Source of the DNA: Synergistales bacterium | GTDB taxonomy: Bacteria; Synergistota; Synergistia; Synergistales; Aminithiophilaceae | Direction: 5' to 3' | NCBI GenBank assembly: GCA_018433595.1 | Contig: JAHDQY010000022.1 | Coordinates: 62,001 to 126,000, forward strand | Length of the DNA: 64,000 nt | Shown: positions 25,335 through 32,574 of the stretch, in pieces | Numbering within the stretch: the stretch's first letter is position 1 | How the letters are laid out: each line of letters opens with the position of its first letter | Notes under the pieces: generated by a model | Database searches by the model: none | Told to the model about the DNA's origin: nothing | What the model saw: the letters and a program-made list of their open reading frames with translations, nothing else | Made by a program: the position numbers and the translations under genes

Positions 25335-25364
25335 GAGGGGCTCTCCCGCCGGGGAGAGCCCCTC
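25335..25364 (+). terminator. Strong hairpin after iorB
   Basis: A perfect 13-bp stem (25335-25347 with 25352-25364, 4-base loop), 13 bases after the iorB stop. It has no T-run on the plus strand and ends three bases before the GTG of the next gene, so it also covers that gene's only purine-rich ribosome-site candidate (GGGGAG at 25351-25356). Confidence 0.6.
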
Positions 25365-25367
25365 GCT

Positions 25368-25865
25368 GTGAAGCCGTTTCATGCCTTCTGCCTCGCCGAG
25401 CTGCTGACAGTCTTTCTCGTTGCGGCGGTTTTGGCCGGGGTGGCGGGACTCGCCCTTCATCGCAGTCTCGACTCGTCTCAGGCCCGTCTCGCCGCGGCAA
25501 GACGGGAGTCGGAGTCGCTTCTGCGGTGGCTTCAGGGGAAGACCCGTCGCGCCCTGGCGGAACGACGTTCTTTCCGGCTTCATTTCTCCTCCAGCCAGGC
25601 CGTGGACGTCCTCTATCTTCGCTGGGACGATACGGGACGGACGGAGCGCTTCGACGGCAGGGGGCGCCTTTTCATGCGCCGCAGGGTGAAGAGCACCCAA
25701 GAGGCTACGATAACGGAAAGCGTCTTCTCTCCTCTTTTTCATACCTTTTCTCCCGCCTTCACTCTCGATCTCTTTTCCCCTCCGGAAGAGAAGGCTTTCA
25801 GGCCTTTCCGTTTTCTCGTCGTCTCCGTTCAGGGACGGATCCGTCTGGCCGATACGCCCCCCTGA
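25368..25865 (+). CDS. Prepilin-like (pseudopilin) protein
   Basis: 165 residues from GTG 25368. The start is chosen because it leaves a six-residue leader MKPFHA followed by FCLAELLTVFLVAAVLAGVA: Phe at +1, Glu at +5 and a hydrophobic helix, the rule for type IV prepilin cleavage, though -1 is Ala instead of the usual Gly. An upstream ATG at 25302, inside iorB, would give a 28-residue leader. The rest (LLRWLQGKTRRALAERRSFRL, ending VVSVQGRIRLAD) resembles GspH/ComGD-type minor pseudopilins in layout only. No other pilus gene is in the window. Just upstream of lepB. Confidence 0.55.
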   Translation: MKPFHAFCLAELLTVFLVAAVLAGVAGLALHRSLDSSQARLAAARRESESLLRWLQGKTRRALAERRSFRLHFSSSQAVDVLYLRWDDTGRTERFDGRGRLFMRRRVKSTQEATITESVFSPLFHTFSPAFTLDLFSPPEEKAFRPFRFLVVSVQGRIRLADTPP

Positions 25866-25971
25866 AGTCGTTGAAAGGGCGCATCAAAAAGGGTATAAAC
25901 TTGTGGCGTCCCTTTCGCCGGGGCAGAGTTTCACCTATCCTTTGCACGACGCTCCCGAGGAGGTCATCGGT

Positions 25972-26484
25972 ATGGCAGTCAAGCCGTGGTGGCGCGAGAC
26001 CCTGGAAACCATTCTCTGGGCTCTGGCGCTCGCCCTCGTTCTACGGACTTTCGTCGTTCAGGCCTTCTGGATTCCCAGCGGTTCCATGATTCCCACGCTG
26101 GAGGTGGGCGACCGGGTCCTGGTCTGCAAGTTCTGGTACCGTTTCAGCGATCCCGCCCGCGGGCAGATCGCCGTCTTCAAGTACCCCATGGATCCCAGGC
26201 GCGATTTCGTCAAGCGGATCATCGCCCTTCCCGGCGATGTCGTCGAACTGAAGGACGGCATGGTCTTCGTCAACGGTGCGGTCCAGAGCGAAATGTACGT
26301 GAAGAACCGGGATCTGTTCGAGATGCCGCCCGTCAAGATCCCCGAGGGGAGCTATTTCTGTCTCGGTGACAACCGCCCCAACTCCCAGGACAGCCGCTTC
26401 TGGGGTTTCGTTCCCAAAAACTACCTGAAGGGCCCCGTCTTCGTCCGCTACTGGCCCTTGAGCCGTCTGGGACCGGTGGAGTGA
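25972..26484 (+). CDS. lepB: Signal peptidase I
   Basis: 170 residues from ATG 25972, which lies eight bases after AGGAGG; a longer frame from a GTG at 25903 lacks a ribosome site. One membrane helix at ~13-32, catalytic serine S38 in IPSGSMIPTL, general base K81 in DFVKRIIALPGD, and the box GDNRPNSQDSRFWGFV. Removes signal peptides at the outer face of the inner membrane. Short form as in Firmicutes SipS. Confidence 0.93.
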   Translation: MAVKPWWRETLETILWALALALVLRTFVVQAFWIPSGSMIPTLEVGDRVLVCKFWYRFSDPARGQIAVFKYPMDPRRDFVKRIIALPGDVVELKDGMVFVNGAVQSEMYVKNRDLFEMPPVKIPEGSYFCLGDNRPNSQDSRFWGFVPKNYLKGPVFVRYWPLSRLGPVE

Positions 26485-26485
26485 C

Positions 26486-27325
26486 GTGGGGCGGACCGTC
26501 TGGTTCCCGGGCCATATGGCACGAGGCTCCCGCAAGCTGCTGGAGCTCGTCAGGGATCTCGATCTCTTCCTTGAGGTCCGGGACGCCAGGGCGCCGCTCC
26601 TGACGGCCTCCCCCTTTGTGGAATCGCTCCGTTCCGCCAGGCCGGTCTGGCAGGTTCTGACGAGGAGGGACCTGGCCGATGAATCCGTCACCTCCCGCTG
26701 GATCGACTGGTTTCGGAGTCGAGGCGACGAGGCCTGGGCCTACGATCTTCGCAAGGACCGCCTTGATGACCTCATCAGGGCCCTCGGGGCGCGCCGACCT
26801 GCCCACCGGGAGCTGCGTCTGGCCGTTTTGGGAATCCCCAACGTCGGGAAATCGCTCCTCCTCAACGGCCTGGTCGGTCGCAAGTCGGCTCTCGTCGGTG
26901 CTCTGCCCGGCATTACCCGCGGCGTCTCCTGGTCCAAGGGAAGGGGCTTTCTGGTCGTCGATTCGCCGGGAATCGCCGATCCTCATGCGGGAGCCTCCGT
27001 CCATCGCCACCTTGCCTGGATCGGCTGCAGCCGTGCCGAAGTCATCGGCGGCACGGACGTTCTGGCTCTGGGGCTGATCGGGGCTCTCCGGAGTCGCGGT
27101 CTCTGGCGGCTTGTCGAAAAGAGCTGGCAGGTGGTCGACGGCGGCGGGAGCGATGAGGCCCTTCTCGAGGCGATCGGCCGCCGGCTCGGCTGCCTTGTCC
27201 GCGGCGGAGGGGTCAATCTCGCCCAGGCGGGGAAGCGCCTTCTCGATGCCTTCGCGACGGGTCGGCTGGGCCGGGTTTCCCTGGAGAAGCCCGGCGAGGC
27301 TCCCTCATGGGAAGAAAGCGACTGA
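26486..27325 (+). CDS. rbgA: Ribosome biogenesis GTPase (RbgA/YlqF)
   Basis: 279 residues, circularly permuted GTPase that matures the 50S subunit. It starts one base after the lepB stop (GTG 26486) with the family hallmark WFPGHMARGSRKL. Motif order G4-G5-G1-G2-G3: G4 is VLTRRDLAD (consensus N-K-x-D, so both N and K are replaced), G1 is GIPNVGKS at ~115-122, G3 is DSPGI. A C-terminal helical domain follows. rnhB overlaps its end by 19 bases, as in Bacillus. Confidence 0.88.
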   Translation: MGRTVWFPGHMARGSRKLLELVRDLDLFLEVRDARAPLLTASPFVESLRSARPVWQVLTRRDLADESVTSRWIDWFRSRGDEAWAYDLRKDRLDDLIRALGARRPAHRELRLAVLGIPNVGKSLLLNGLVGRKSALVGALPGITRGVSWSKGRGFLVVDSPGIADPHAGASVHRHLAWIGCSRAEVIGGTDVLALGLIGALRSRGLWRLVEKSWQVVDGGGSDEALLEAIGRRLGCLVRGGGVNLAQAGKRLLDAFATGRLGRVSLEKPGEAPSWEESD

Positions 27326-27888
27326 TCGTCGGCACCGATGAGGCCGGCCGAGGTCCTCTGGCCGGCCCTGTCGTCGCCGCCGCCGCCGTGCTGACGCGGT
27401 CTCAGCGCGAGGTGCTCCTCGATCTGGGCCTGCGGGATTCCAAGAAGCTGGGCGAGGCCCGAAGGGAGTCGCTTTTCGCCGCCATGAAAGCTCTGGGTGT
27501 CCTCTGGCGGGCTCAGGCGGCCTCAGTGGGGCGGATCGAGGAGGAGAACATTCTCCAGGCCAGTCTCTGGGCCATGAGATGTTCCGTCGTCGCCCTCGGC
27601 GTCGAAGCCGATCGGGTCATCGTCGACGGGAACCGCCTCATCCCCGGCCTGCCCTTCGAGCAGAGGGCCCTTCCGGGGGCCGATGACATCGTCCCCGCCG
27701 TCGCCGCCGCCTCCGTCATCGCCAAGGTGCTCCGCGATCGGGTCATGACGGCCCTGGACAGACTTTATCCCCAATGGGAGTTTTCCCGCCACAAGGGGTA
27801 CGGAACGAAAGCCCACCATGAAGCGCTGAGGTGTTTCGGGCCCTCTCCGATTCACCGGCTGAGCTTCTGCAGGAAAATCCTGTCATGA
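27307..27888 (+). CDS. rnhB: Ribonuclease HII
   Basis: 193 residues. Cuts RNA in RNA-DNA hybrids and at single ribonucleotides. LIVGTDEAGRGPLAGPVVAA near residues 6-25 carries the first two catalytic acids (Asp, Glu); DGN in VIVDGNRLIPG and the conserved Asp of VPAVAAASVIAKVLRDRVM complete the site. Ends SRHKGYGTKAHHEAL ... SPIHRLSFCRKI, typical of the family. Overlaps rbgA and is overlapped by the next gene (ATGA). Confidence 0.93.
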   Translation: MGRKRLIVGTDEAGRGPLAGPVVAAAAVLTRSQREVLLDLGLRDSKKLGEARRESLFAAMKALGVLWRAQAASVGRIEEENILQASLWAMRCSVVALGVEADRVIVDGNRLIPGLPFEQRALPGADDIVPAVAAASVIAKVLRDRVMTALDRLYPQWEFSRHKGYGTKAHHEALRCFGPSPIHRLSFCRKILS

Positions 27889-28907
27889 CGGGCGGCGTCG
27901 GCGGCCTCGAACAGAGGCAGGGCTTGCCTTCGGAGCTTCAGGAGACGCAGCGGCAGACGTCGGCGCAACCGACGGGCCGACCGACGGGGCCCGCCCTGGC
28001 CGACGGAGACGTCGTCGAGGGGCGCGTCCTGGCGAAGAGCGAGGACGGTTCCTATCTCGTCCGCCTCCTGGGCCGCGAGCTTCAGGCGAGGGCGACGATG
28101 GAGCTCTTTCCCGGCCAGGCCTTTCGGGCCCAGTGGCAGAACGGCGCGCCTCCGCTCCTGAAGCTGATCACCGCCGGAAGAGAAGGGCTGCTGGCCTCCC
28201 TTTCGGGTCGTGATCTGGCCCTTGCCGAGGCCCTCCTTTCCCGCGGTTTTCCCTTGGGGAGAGAGGCTCTGGGCCGGCTCCGCACGGCCTGGGTGCGTCT
28301 GGGCGGCCTCAGGGAGCAGCTGCCGGCCCTCGTGGAACTCTGGGCTCGCGGGCTCCCCCTGACGGAGCACAACGTTTCGGTCATCGCAAGCTACCTCGCC
28401 CTGGATGACGGCCTTTTGCCCCGCCTCTGGAAGCGTTTCCGCCTGCGCCTGTCGGAACGTCTCGCCTCGGGGACGGCCCTCAAGGAGGCCCTCGCTGCGG
28501 TTCGAGGCGGCGATAGCGAGCTTGATGACCTTTTGTCGGCCTTGACGCTTCTGGGATCGCCCGTAACGGTCGATACCGATGGAGAGGCCCGCCCCCTTCT
28601 GCGCTGGCCCTTCGAAGAGGGGGCCCCGGCCCGGGTGGCCGTCGAGCGGAGCCGCGGACTCTGGCTCCTTTCCTTCGACCTTCCCCTGGACCGTCTGGGA
28701 CCTGTCGAAGGCGAACTTCATTACGACGGGAAGGCTCTGGCCGTTTTCCTCCGCGCCTCGCCCGAGGGGATGCCTCCACTCAGGCTCTCCCTGAAGGAGC
28801 TGGCATCCCGCCTTCGTGAGCTTCCCCTGGCGCTTCAGCACCTCGGCCTCACGGTTCGGTCCGACGAGAGACTTCGGTTTTACAGGGGGGTGGATTTCGA
28901 GGCATGA
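27885..28907 (+). CDS. FliK-like protein (YlqG position)
   Basis: 340 residues from ATG 27885, which overlaps the rnhB stop; a start at 27831 lies inside rnhB. The N-terminal part is rich in Gln and Pro, then comes a small beta segment (VVEGRVLAKSEDGSYLVRLL) and a helical middle. The C-terminus (LLSFDLPLDRLGPVEGELHY, LAVFLRASPEGMP, then HLGLTVRSDERLRF) looks like the Flg_hook fold of FliK hook-length proteins. It has the position of B. subtilis ylqG and is coupled to an FlhB-C-terminal-domain gene. A second, separate fliK lies at 47862. Function unknown; assignment by fold resemblance only. Confidence 0.72.
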   Translation: MTGGVGGLEQRQGLPSELQETQRQTSAQPTGRPTGPALADGDVVEGRVLAKSEDGSYLVRLLGRELQARATMELFPGQAFRAQWQNGAPPLLKLITAGREGLLASLSGRDLALAEALLSRGFPLGREALGRLRTAWVRLGGLREQLPALVELWARGLPLTEHNVSVIASYLALDDGLLPRLWKRFRLRLSERLASGTALKEALAAVRGGDSELDDLLSALTLLGSPVTVDTDGEARPLLRWPFEEGAPARVAVERSRGLWLLSFDLPLDRLGPVEGELHYDGKALAVFLRASPEGMPPLRLSLKELASRLRELPLALQHLGLTVRSDERLRFYRGVDFEA

Positions 28908-29191
28908 CGAAGGGACGCAAAAAAGCGGCCGCCCTCAGCTACGAGCCCGGTGAAGGCGGGGCTCCCCGTCTTGTCGCCTCCGGAGAGGGGTACCTGGCCC
29001 AGAAGATCATCGAAATCGCCCGCAGCGCCGAGATCCCCCTTGTGGAAGACGCCGCCCTGGTCAGCGCTCTCCTCGTCCTCGAGCTGGGCGAAGAGATTCC
29101 CGTCGAGCTTTATGAGGCCGTCGCCCGCATCCTGGCCTTCATCTACAGGTTGGACCGGTACGGTGACGGCGGAAAGGAGCGACGCCTTTGA
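28904..29191 (+). CDS. Orphan FlhB C-terminal domain protein (YlqH type)
   Basis: 95 residues, overlapping the previous stop (ATGA). It matches the cytoplasmic C-terminal fragment of FlhB: ALSYEPGEGGAPRLVASGEG, IPLVEDAALVSALLVLELGEEIP and YEAVARILAFIYRLDRY align with the end of the FlhB at 58918. There is no membrane part, and the NPTH cleavage site is missing: the protein begins about where the auto-cleaved fragment of FlhB would begin. Known elsewhere as YlqH or FlhB2; its role is not established. Confidence 0.85.
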   Translation: MTKGRKKAAALSYEPGEGGAPRLVASGEGYLAQKIIEIARSAEIPLVEDAALVSALLVLELGEEIPVELYEAVARILAFIYRLDRYGDGGKERRL

Positions 29192-29553
29192 ACCATCTGG
29201 AGAAAGGACGTTACGGCGAGGATGTCGCTCAGGAATACCTCCGTTCCCTGGGATGGCGCATCAAGGAGAGGAACGTCCGGATCGCAGGGGGCGAACTCGA
29301 CGTTGTCGCCTTTGACGGGGAGGAGCTCGTCGTCGTCGAGGTGAGGCTTCGGAGCATCGGCCGCCTCCTTCCTCCGGAGGAGACGGTGGGGCCCCGGAAG
29401 CTCCGCGTTCTCGTCCGGGCGGGGCGGAGCTACGTCGACCGCGTCGGTTGGGAAGGACCCTGGCGGATCGACCTTCTGGCCGTCACCGTCGACGGCGGGG
29501 GGAACCCCAAGGTGGAACTCTTTCCCGATATCGCCATGGGGTGGCCTTCGTGA
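29188..29553 (+). CDS. yraN: UPF0102 endonuclease-like protein (YraN)
   Basis: 121 residues, TTG start overlapping the previous stop (TTGA) after GGAAAGGAG. Starts GRYGEDVAQEYLRSLGWRI and has the nuclease-like core GGELDVVAFDGEELVVVEVRLR (acidic residues of E-x-D ... V-E-V-R/K) seen in the restriction-endonuclease-like fold. DNA processing is suspected for the family but not shown. It lies in the rnhB-comM-dprA stretch, as in many bacteria. Confidence 0.88.
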   Translation: MNHLEKGRYGEDVAQEYLRSLGWRIKERNVRIAGGELDVVAFDGEELVVVEVRLRSIGRLLPPEETVGPRKLRVLVRAGRSYVDRVGWEGPWRIDLLAVTVDGGGNPKVELFPDIAMGWPS

Positions 29554-31073
29554 GCAGGATCTGCGGCGTGACCTTGCGCGGTGTCGAGGCCCTCAAGGTG
29601 GAGATCGAGGTGGAGATCACGGGAGGACTCTTCGCCATCTCCATCGTCGGCCTCCCCGATGTGGCCGTTCGGGAGGCCCGGGAACGGATACGGGCCGCCC
29701 TTCGGAACCAGGGCAATTCGCTTCGAGGACGGATCGCCCTCAATCTGGCGCCGGCCGACCTGCCCAAGGAAGGGACGCTCCTCGATCTTCCCATGGCGGT
29801 CGCCCTCGCCGAGCGTCAGGGACTCATCCCGTCTCAGCGGGCGGCGGTCTTCATGGGGGAACTGGCCCTGGACGGGCGGCTTCGCCGCACCCGCGGCGCC
29901 GTGCCTGCGGCCCTGATGGCCAGGGAGTCGGGCCTGCCGCTCTACGTTCCGGAGGAGAATGCCGGCGAAGTCGCCCTGGTCCCCGGTCTCGAAGCCTTCG
30001 CCGCATCGACCCTTCGGGATCTCTTCGATCATCTGAGAGGGAAGCGCAGGCTGGAGGCGGTTCGCCCCGCCGCCGAGGGGGAGCCTTCTTTCGAAGCGGA
30101 GACCGATCTTGCCGACATCAAGGGACAGATGGTCGCCAAGAGGGCCCTGGAGATCGCCGCCGCCGGCCATCACAACCTGCTTCTCATGGGAGCGCCCGGT
30201 TCGGGGAAGACCATGCTTGCCCGGGCACTGCAGGGGATTCTGCCGCCGCTCTCTCAGGAAGAGCTCCTTGAGGTGCTGCTCGTCCGCAGCACGGTGGGGA
30301 GCCCCTTCGAACGTGGCGGCAGAAGGCGCCCCTTCCGTGCCGTTCACCACACGGCCAGCACCGCCGCCATTTGTGGAGGGGGGCGCGATCTTCGCCCAGG
30401 CGAGGTGAGCCTGGCCCATCGCGGCGTGCTCTTCCTCGACGAGTTCACCGAGTTCCGCCGCGATCTCCTGGAGGCCCTCCGCCAGCCCCTGGAAGACGGC
30501 CGCATCGCGGTAAGCCGGGCCACGGGGACGGCGACCTATCCGGCCCGGGTCCTGCTGGTCTGTGCCTGCAATCCCTGTCCCTGCGGCTATCTGGGAGATC
30601 CTCTCGTCTCCTGCCGCTGCTCGGCGACGGAGAGAGAGCGCTACGGACGGCGGCTTTCGGGGCCGATCATGGATCGCATCGATCTTCATGTCGAGGTGCC
30701 CCGTCTGACGCCGGAGGAGCTTGTGGGGCTTTCGTCGGTGGAACCCGAGACGAGCTCCGTCGTCCGGAAGCGTGTCGAAGAGGCCCGCCGGATTCAGCAG
30801 GAGCGCTGGCGACGCTGGGGCTGTTCCTGCAACGCCGAGGTTCCTGAAAAGATCCTGCGAAAGACGCTTCTCCCCGGAAGCGAGGTTCGTGCCTTCCTGG
30901 CTTCGATGGCGAGGCGACATCGCCTCACAGGACGGGGTATGAGCCGTGTGCTGCGGGTTGCCCGAACCATCGCCGATCTGGCCCGGGTCTCCGACGTCGA
31001 CGTCGCCCATGTGGCCGAGGCCTTGGCCTATCGAGGAAGGGGGGAAGAGCTTTGGACGGACGGCACGCCCTGA
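29550..31073 (+). CDS. comM: ComM/YifB-family AAA+ helicase-like protein
   Basis: 507 residues from GTG 29550, overlapping the yraN stop (GTGA); a frame reaching back to 29448 lies inside yraN. N-terminal Lon-like domain (GGLFAISIVGLPDVAVREAR), then Mg-chelatase-type AAA+ with Walker A GAPGSGKTML, Walker B VLFLDEFTEF, and the zinc-like cysteine region CACNPCPCGYLGD ... CRCSATE. ComM promotes branch migration when incoming DNA is integrated during natural transformation. Followed by dprA, which acts in the same process. Confidence 0.92.
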   Translation: MSRICGVTLRGVEALKVEIEVEITGGLFAISIVGLPDVAVREARERIRAALRNQGNSLRGRIALNLAPADLPKEGTLLDLPMAVALAERQGLIPSQRAAVFMGELALDGRLRRTRGAVPAALMARESGLPLYVPEENAGEVALVPGLEAFAASTLRDLFDHLRGKRRLEAVRPAAEGEPSFEAETDLADIKGQMVAKRALEIAAAGHHNLLLMGAPGSGKTMLARALQGILPPLSQEELLEVLLVRSTVGSPFERGGRRRPFRAVHHTASTAAICGGGRDLRPGEVSLAHRGVLFLDEFTEFRRDLLEALRQPLEDGRIAVSRATGTATYPARVLLVCACNPCPCGYLGDPLVSCRCSATERERYGRRLSGPIMDRIDLHVEVPRLTPEELVGLSSVEPETSSVVRKRVEEARRIQQERWRRWGCSCNAEVPEKILRKTLLPGSEVRAFLASMARRHRLTGRGMSRVLRVARTIADLARVSDVDVAHVAEALAYRGRGEELWTDGTP

Positions 31074-32155
31074 TGCTGCTCAACGCCTGCGAAAGCTTCG
31101 ACAGGGATTATCTCGAGGGGCTTCGTCGGGAGGGGATCGACGCCGTCGAGCTTGTGCAAGGCGGAGTCTCGCTCTGGAAGGGGCTGGGCCTTACCGAGAG
31201 GGTTCAGGCTCTGCTGGAAAAGGGACTCTCCAGGGGGTGGGCCGAAGAGGAGTTCGAGCGCTGCCGAAGCCTCGGCGTCTCCGTCGTCACCCTTGAGGAC
31301 GAGACCTATCCCGAGGTGCTCCGAAGCCTCCCCAAGGCCCCTCTGCTGCTCTATGTCCGAGGCAGCATCCCTTCCCTGGAGGCCGCTGTGGCGATCGTCG
31401 GAACAAGGCGGTGTTCCGCCTACGGACGGCGTGTCGCCTACGACCTTGGGCGGCGGCTCTCTCTGGGAGGATCGGCCGTCGTCAGCGGCGGCGCTTCCGG
31501 AGTTGACGGCTCGGCTCATTCCGGAGCTCTCGAGGGGGGAATGGGAACCGTCGCCGTCCTGGGCACCGGCGTTGACCGCGTCTTCCCTCAAGGGCACGAG
31601 GAGCTGTTCCGATCGATCGCCGAGCGGGGAGCTCTCATCAGCGAATACCCTCTGAGGACGGAGGCCCGGGGGTGGCGTTTCCCCAGGAGAAACCGCATCA
31701 TTGTCGGGCTCTCGTCCAGGCTCGTCGTCGTCGAGGCTCCCAAGAGAAGCGGTGCCATGATCACGGCCCGCATCGCCCTGGAGGCCTCGCGGGAGGTCTG
31801 GGTCGTCCCCGGCAGAGTGGGAGAGGGCGTCTGCGAAGGCTCCAACCGCCTGCTCTTCGACGGAGCCTTTCCTCTCGTCGAACTCGATGAGTTCGTCGGT
31901 TTCAACGGCCAGCGCCAACTCGCCCTTTTCGATTCCCCCGTGCCGCCGGCTCCGTCGAGGAGCCTTCATCTCTCGGACGAAGAGAAGGCTCTCTACTTCC
32001 TCATTCGCGACCAGGGCGAACGGGCCGTTGACAACCTGGCCGCCCAAGGTAAAATGGGCGCCGCCGACGTGGTCCGGGTTCTGAGCCTGCTTGCGGCCCG
32101 AGGTCTCGTCTATCCTTCGGGGCCGGGCCGGTGGAGCGCCAGCCCCGAGATCTGA
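31052..32155 (+). CDS. dprA: DNA-processing protein DprA (Smf)
   Basis: 367 residues, TTG start, overlapping the comM end by 22 bases. Rossmann core: AIVGTRRCSAYGRRVAYDLG, VVSGGASGVDGSAHSGALEG, GTVAVLGTGVDRVFPQGHEEL, and GWRFPRRNRIIVGLSSRLVVVEAPKRSGAM. A C-terminal winged helix follows (LIRDQGERAVDNLAAQGKM). It loads RecA on incoming single-stranded DNA in transformation. Part of the conserved dprA-topA order. Confidence 0.93.
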   Translation: MDGRHALMLLNACESFDRDYLEGLRREGIDAVELVQGGVSLWKGLGLTERVQALLEKGLSRGWAEEEFERCRSLGVSVVTLEDETYPEVLRSLPKAPLLLYVRGSIPSLEAAVAIVGTRRCSAYGRRVAYDLGRRLSLGGSAVVSGGASGVDGSAHSGALEGGMGTVAVLGTGVDRVFPQGHEELFRSIAERGALISEYPLRTEARGWRFPRRNRIIVGLSSRLVVVEAPKRSGAMITARIALEASREVWVVPGRVGEGVCEGSNRLLFDGAFPLVELDEFVGFNGQRQLALFDSPVPPAPSRSLHLSDEEKALYFLIRDQGERAVDNLAAQGKMGAADVVRVLSLLAARGLVYPSGPGRWSASPEI

Positions 32156-32289
32156 GCGTTGACCCCTTTGACTCCGATCGGCTTTATTGGTTAGATAACA
32201 GCTGTCCCCCAGGAATCACCCCGGGGGTTCCCTTTTGTTCACCGGAAGCGCTCCTTCTTCGGAAGGGGGTTTTTTACGGAGGTGTCTTC
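32156..32289 (+). promoter_or_regulatory. Leader with terminator hairpins before the small gene and topA
   Basis: 134 bases after dprA. Possible -35 boxes TTGACC (32159) and TTGACT (32168) lie before a TTAGATAAC stretch at ~32191-32199. A GC hairpin around 32205-32230 (CCCCC ... GGGGG) is followed by CCTTTTGTT, and a second hairpin ends in a T-run directly before the ribosome site of the next gene. The layout suggests attenuation; no known riboswitch class is recognised. Confidence 0.45.
32251..32275 (+). terminator. Terminator with UUCG loop directly before a ribosome site
   Basis: A 7-bp stem (32251-32257 with 32262-32268) closed by a C(UUCG)G tetraloop, then G and six T's (32270-32275). 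The GGAGGTG of the next gene starts two to three bases later. Confidence 0.75.
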
Positions 32290-32565
32290 ATGTCCTTTCG
32301 CCTGTTTCATGATCTAGAGCGCCGCTACCTTGCCACAGAAACTCTTGGCCTCGCCTGTCGTTACCTCGAGACGGAGGAGTATCCCCCTCATGTCGTCGAG
32401 TGTGCCATCGACGAATCGGTCCGTCTGGGCAAGGCCGGCCGGCTCTGTGTCACGCCCGATCTTTTCTGTGCCGTCCTGGAGGCCCTCTGGGAGGAGGGCG
32501 TCCTTCCTCTTTCCGGCATCGAGAGCTCCTTCTGCGCCGATCAGAGCGCCCGCTGGACCTGCTAG
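32290..32565 (+). CDS. Small protein of unknown function before topA
   Basis: 91 residues from ATG 32290, seven to eight bases after GGAGGTG; a frame reaching back to 32131 crosses the terminator and is rejected. Sequence is mostly helical: DLERRYLATETLGLACRYLE, then HVVECAIDESVRLGKAGRLC and LFCAVLEALWEEGVL. Six cysteines, no CxxC pair, no signal peptide. Not recognised. Ten bases before topA, so it is probably co-expressed with it. Confidence 0.7.
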   Translation: MSFRLFHDLERRYLATETLGLACRYLETEEYPPHVVECAIDESVRLGKAGRLCVTPDLFCAVLEALWEEGVLPLSGIESSFCADQSARWTC

Positions 32566-32574
32566 GAGCGCACG

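Noticed and set aside
28904-29191. Truncated flhB pseudogene
   Set aside because: It has its own coupled start, no frame damage, and matches the known stand-alone YlqH/FlhB2 family.
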